This document shows, piece after piece, positions 15,784 through 18,436 of a stretch of DNA of 18,436 nucleotides (its first letter is position 1; the number at the start of each line of letters is the position of its first letter). This stretch comes from Phycisphaerales bacterium (GTDB taxonomy: Bacteria; Pseudomonadota; Gammaproteobacteria; Competibacterales; Competibacteraceae): assembly GCA_014879435.1 (NCBI GenBank), contig JACSSB010000215.1, forward strand, positions 1-18,436. The letters are read 5' to 3'. A program made the translations under genes and the position numbers. The notes beneath the pieces are model-generated. The model searched no databases. It was not told the DNA's origin and saw only the letters and a program-made list of their open reading frames with translations.

Positions 15784-16445
15784 CGCCGCCGTTCCTCTCG
15801 AAAACTATCCATCGCCTGCATATCCACGCTATCGAAGCGCTCCCGGATGCGGAATAGAAAAACGCCGATCACGATCAGCGCGATCAACACCGAAAAAGCG
15901 ACGCTGATTTCCACCACCAGCGGCATGCCGCGTGCACCCGTGGCGGCCAGCACCAAGCCATTCTCCAGCGACATGAACCCGATCACCAGACTGACCGCGT
16001 TATGACGGGTCACCATCAGCAACAATCCCAACAACACCACCGCCAGCGCAAAGGCCAGATCTTCGCGTGCCAGCGCATCGGCGGTAGCCGTTACTGGCAA
16101 CACCACCAAAATCGCCAGGGCCACCAGCCCGGTGCCAGCCAGCATATCTCGCCCCACTCCTCCCACCGTTTCCAGCGCACGATGGATGCCAAGCTGGCGG
16201 ACGATACGCAGGAGCGCAACCGGAATGATGATCGCCTTGAACACCAGCGCGATTCCCGCCGTAATGTACAGATGAGGCACACTCTGAATATGGGCCTGCC
16301 ACCCGACCGCCAGCGCCAGCAGCAGCGAATGCAGCGTGAAAATACGGATCAGGGCATACAACCGGGATTGATACAACAGCAGGAAGCTCGCTACCACCAT
16401 GCCACCCGCCAGAAAATGCGCAATGTCGAACGCCAAGCCGTGCAT
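15780..16445 (-). CDS. hyfE: HyfE-like (NuoK-containing) membrane subunit
   Basis: This 221-residue membrane protein matches HyfE/HycP-type subunits, whose C-terminal half is NuoK-like. It has about six to seven hydrophobic segments. The charged residues expected within the membrane are visible: Lys70 in ITAGIALVFKAIIIP, Glu161 in GFMSLENGLVLA and Glu179 in PLVVEISVAFSVLIAL. The tail (198-221) is highly charged. I chose the ATG at 16445, which overlaps the hyfC stop by one base (TGATG) and has GGAG 6 nt upstream; a GTG at 16448 would add one residue. The gene overlaps both neighbours, indicating coupled translation in the operon. Confidence 0.9.
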   Translation of the reverse strand: MHGLAFDIAHFLAGGMVVASFLLLYQSRLYALIRIFTLHSLLLALAVGWQAHIQSVPHLYITAGIALVFKAIIIPVALLRIVRQLGIHRALETVGGVGRDMLAGTGLVALAILVVLPVTATADALAREDLAFALAVVLLGLLLMVTRHNAVSLVIGFMSLENGLVLAATGARGMPLVVEISVAFSVLIALIVIGVFLFRIRERFDSVDMQAMDSFREERRR

Positions 16446-17401
16446 CACAGGCTCCGGGACACGAACAGTAACAACGTACCGAGTAAGCCCAGCATCAGCG
16501 CCGCTCCCAGGAACTCGCCCACTCGGAACACCCGCATCTTGGCGATACTCGTTTCAAACAGCGCCAGCAGCAACCCGCCCGTCGCCAATTTGAGTAGATA
16601 CGCAGCTACACCCACCAGATAATCGATGAAGTGCGCACCCGCAGTCGCCATGCCCCAAGGCGTGAAGATGCAGGCCAACAACGATAGATAGAGCAGTAAT
16701 TTCAGAGAGGCGGCCAGTTCGATCAGCGCCAGATGACGGCCGGAATATTCCAGCACCATCGCTTCATGCACCATGGTCAGTTCCAGGTGAGTCGCCGGAT
16801 TGTCCACCGGAATCCGCGCATTTTCGGCAATCGCTACGATGACCAAGGCCAACAGTGCCAACGCCAGTGATACCCGCAGCCCAACATGGGCATTGAGCAT
16901 GAAACGAGCGACCGATGATAGTTCAGTGGTACCAACCAACAGCGACAGGGTGAATACCATCATCAACATCGCCGGTTCGGCCAGCGAGGCGATCATCATC
17001 TCACGGCTGGCACCGATACCGCCGAAGCTAGTGCCGACATCCAGTCCGGCCAACGCCAGAAAAAAGCGGGCGGTCCCCAGCAAAGCGACGATGGCAATCA
17101 AATCGGCAGTCCAACTGAAAGGCAGGCCGCTGGCGAAAGTCGGCACCAACGACGCCGCCACCCAGATCGCGGCGAAGATCAGATAGGGTGCCACCCGAAA
17201 CAACCAGGAAGCGGAATCAGCCAGAATCACGTCCTTGCGCAGCAACTTGAGCAAATCGCGATAAGGCTGCAGTAGGGATGGGCCACGCCGACGCAGTAGT
17301 CGCGCCTTGATCGTGCGGACAAAACCGGTGAGTAGGGGTGCCAACAGCAGCGTCAGCAACATTTGGCAGCCCTGCACTCCATGATCGACAGTCAGCGCCA
17401 T
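16445..17401 (-). CDS. hyfC: HyfC/NuoH-like membrane-anchor subunit
   Basis: This 318-residue membrane protein is homologous to HyfC/HycD and NuoH, which form the membrane foot that holds the Fe-S arm and the quinone-like cavity. Signature stretches are RRRGPSLLQPYRDLLKLLRK (37-56), GGIGASREMMIASLAEPA (127-144) and AENARIPVDNPATHLELTMV (192-211), followed by HEAMVLEYSG. Glu134, Glu142, Glu193 and Glu207 belong to these conserved polar patches. About eight membrane segments fit the hydrophobic profile. The ATG lies inside the last codons of hyfB (10-nt overlap), and the stop overlaps the hyfE start. Confidence 0.93.
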   Translation of the reverse strand: MALTVDHGVQGCQMLLTLLLAPLLTGFVRTIKARLLRRRGPSLLQPYRDLLKLLRKDVILADSASWLFRVAPYLIFAAIWVAASLVPTFASGLPFSWTADLIAIVALLGTARFFLALAGLDVGTSFGGIGASREMMIASLAEPAMLMMVFTLSLLVGTTELSSVARFMLNAHVGLRVSLALALLALVIVAIAENARIPVDNPATHLELTMVHEAMVLEYSGRHLALIELAASLKLLLYLSLLACIFTPWGMATAGAHFIDYLVGVAAYLLKLATGGLLLALFETSIAKMRVFRVGEFLGAALMLGLLGTLLLFVSRSL

Positions 17402-18436
17402 AGCACCATCCCCAATAGCAGCAATACCAACGCGCCGAACACCAGACTCAGATAACGACGGATGGTGAGATATTGAAAAGCGTTGAAGCGCGTGGAAAGC
17501 GCCACCACCGCCGTGATGATCGGAGCATAGCCACGCTCCCAGACTGGATCGTGTAGCTCGACTTCCAGTCGTGCCGGTTGCGAATCACCCGGTGGTGGCA
17601 TGAATACCCGTTCCCGCGCCTGAAATACCACGCTGCCGAACACTCGGCGGATCGGTTGCGCAAAGCTGCCAGCGGTGTATTGGGTCGTGGGGCTGGCTTC
17701 AGGGAAACCACAATCCCAGGCCGAGCCGCGTCGCACGACGGCGGAGGCGAAACGATGGATCAGCAGCGCAGAGACAATGCCGGAGAAGGCCATGAACAAC
17801 AGCACTAACAAGCCGTTGTAGCTGCTCTTGGCATCAGTCACTGGCACCAGCGTCAACCAAGGTTGATTACTCTGTGCCATGAGGCGGGCGCTGCCATTGA
17901 GTAAACCCACCACCGGAGAGAGCGTATCCACCACCAGACCGGGCAAGATACCGGCTAATAAGCAGAGCGCCGCCAAGCCAAACAGTGCGGCGAGCGAATA
18001 ACGATCCGTTTCTCTGGCCTCGGCAGCGGCGGATGAACGCGGCCGACCCAGGAAGGTGATGCCGAAAGCCTTGACGAAGCAGGTGGCAGCCAACGCGGCA
18101 GACAGTGCCAGCAGCGCACCGACGGCCGGTACCAGGAATTTCAGTGGCCATTGCGGCAGTTCCGGGCTAGCCAAAATCGCCTGAAAAGTCAGCCATTCGG
18201 AGACAAAGCCGTTCAGCGGCGGCAGCGCCGAAATCGCCGCTGCACCGATCAGAAACGCGAGTGCGGTCCATGGCATCGGGTGGATCAAACCGCCCAGCCG
18301 CTCCATGTCGCGTTCCCCGGTGGCGGCTAGCACCGCGCCGGTACCGAAAAACAACAGGCTCTTGAACAAGGAATGGTTGAGAATGTGAAACAAGGCGGCA
18401 GTCAGTGCCAGTGCGGCATTGGCGTACATGTAATTG
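17392..18436 (-). CDS. hyfB: HyfB-like antiporter-type membrane subunit, N-terminus outside window
   Basis: The frame is open to the right edge, so only the C-terminal 347 residues are seen; HyfB proteins are about 670 residues. The visible part starts within the antiporter core: LFHILNHSLFKSLLFFGTGA shows the conserved His/Lys helix, and AAISALPPLNGFVSEWL the next one. It then has the long HyfB-type C-terminal extension with further membrane segments and a soluble stretch (AWDCGFPEASPTTQYTAGSF). It should be a second ion-translocating subunit next to HyfF. It is the first hyf gene seen, and the operon may extend further beyond the edge. The Met codon at 18429 is internal, not the start. Confidence 0.9.
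   Translation of the reverse strand, partial: NYMYANAALALTAALFHILNHSLFKSLLFFGTGAVLAATGERDMERLGGLIHPMPWTALAFLIGAAAISALPPLNGFVSEWLTFQAILASPELPQWPLKFLVPAVGALLALSAALAATCFVKAFGITFLGRPRSSAAAEARETDRYSLAALFGLAALCLLAGILPGLVVDTLSPVVGLLNGSARLMAQSNQPWLTLVPVTDAKSSYNGLLVLLFMAFSGIVSALLIHRFASAVVRRGSAWDCGFPEASPTTQYTAGSFAQPIRRVFGSVVFQARERVFMPPPGDSQPARLEVELHDPVWERGYAPIITAVVALSTRFNAFQYLTIRRYLSLVFGALVLLLLGMVLWR

Noticed and set aside
15622..16622. Plus-strand frames of 127 and 206 codons opposite hyfF/hyfE
   Set aside because: They are shadows of membrane-protein genes, rich in Gln, His and Arg as expected from antisense of hydrophobic codons.

Overview
The window is about 18.4 kb of GC-rich, gene-dense bacterial DNA. 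Several proteins look gammaproteobacterial: an AruC/AstC-type ArgD, a DUF1820 protein, an NADH-type NudC and a SHOCT-domain protein. A lineage near Competibacteraceae or another environmental gammaproteobacterium is my inference; no rRNA or other marker here settles it. No tRNA, rRNA, CRISPR array, transposase or phage gene was seen.

Left part (1-3670, all minus strand). An elongation factor G paralogue runs off the left edge with its C-terminus missing. It has a histidine in place of the usual arginine in its G2 (switch I) motif. Upstream of it is a 467-bp gene-free gap with a BIME-like array: alternating inverted copies of a short palindromic element, repeating every 105-115 bp. Then comes a complete DUF1015-family gene.

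Middle part (3671-9474). A plus-strand gene encodes a membrane-anchored protein with a probable Sm-like C-terminal barrel. It converges on a minus-strand gene for a SHOCT-domain protein. An EamA/DMT transporter (+) converges on a minus-strand pair, a DUF1820 protein followed by a two-helix small membrane protein. A complete acetylornithine/succinylornithine aminotransferase (+) follows.

Nucleotide cluster (9538-12070, minus strand). In transcription order these are NudC NAD(H) pyrophosphatase, an HD-type phosphohydrolase (COG4339-like), and a class III adenylate cyclase fused to a C-terminal FHA domain. Gaps of 28 and 36 bp suggest one operon.

Right part (12260-18436, minus strand). This is a tightly overlapping six-gene operon related to hydrogenase-4 (hyfB-C-E-F-G-I), with hyfB cut by the right edge. 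The catalytic-subunit homologue lacks the cysteine pair of the L1 motif (SGDS instead of CGIC) and lacks a normal DPCxxC motif at its C-terminus, so it should not carry a NiFe centre. The small subunit keeps four cysteines suited to a 4Fe-4S cluster, and the antiporter-like subunits keep the charged residues used in ion translocation. This matches the enigmatic 'Ehr' (energy-converting hydrogenase-related) complexes, which sit between group 4 hydrogenases and complex I and have no established substrate. It is the most interesting system in the window.
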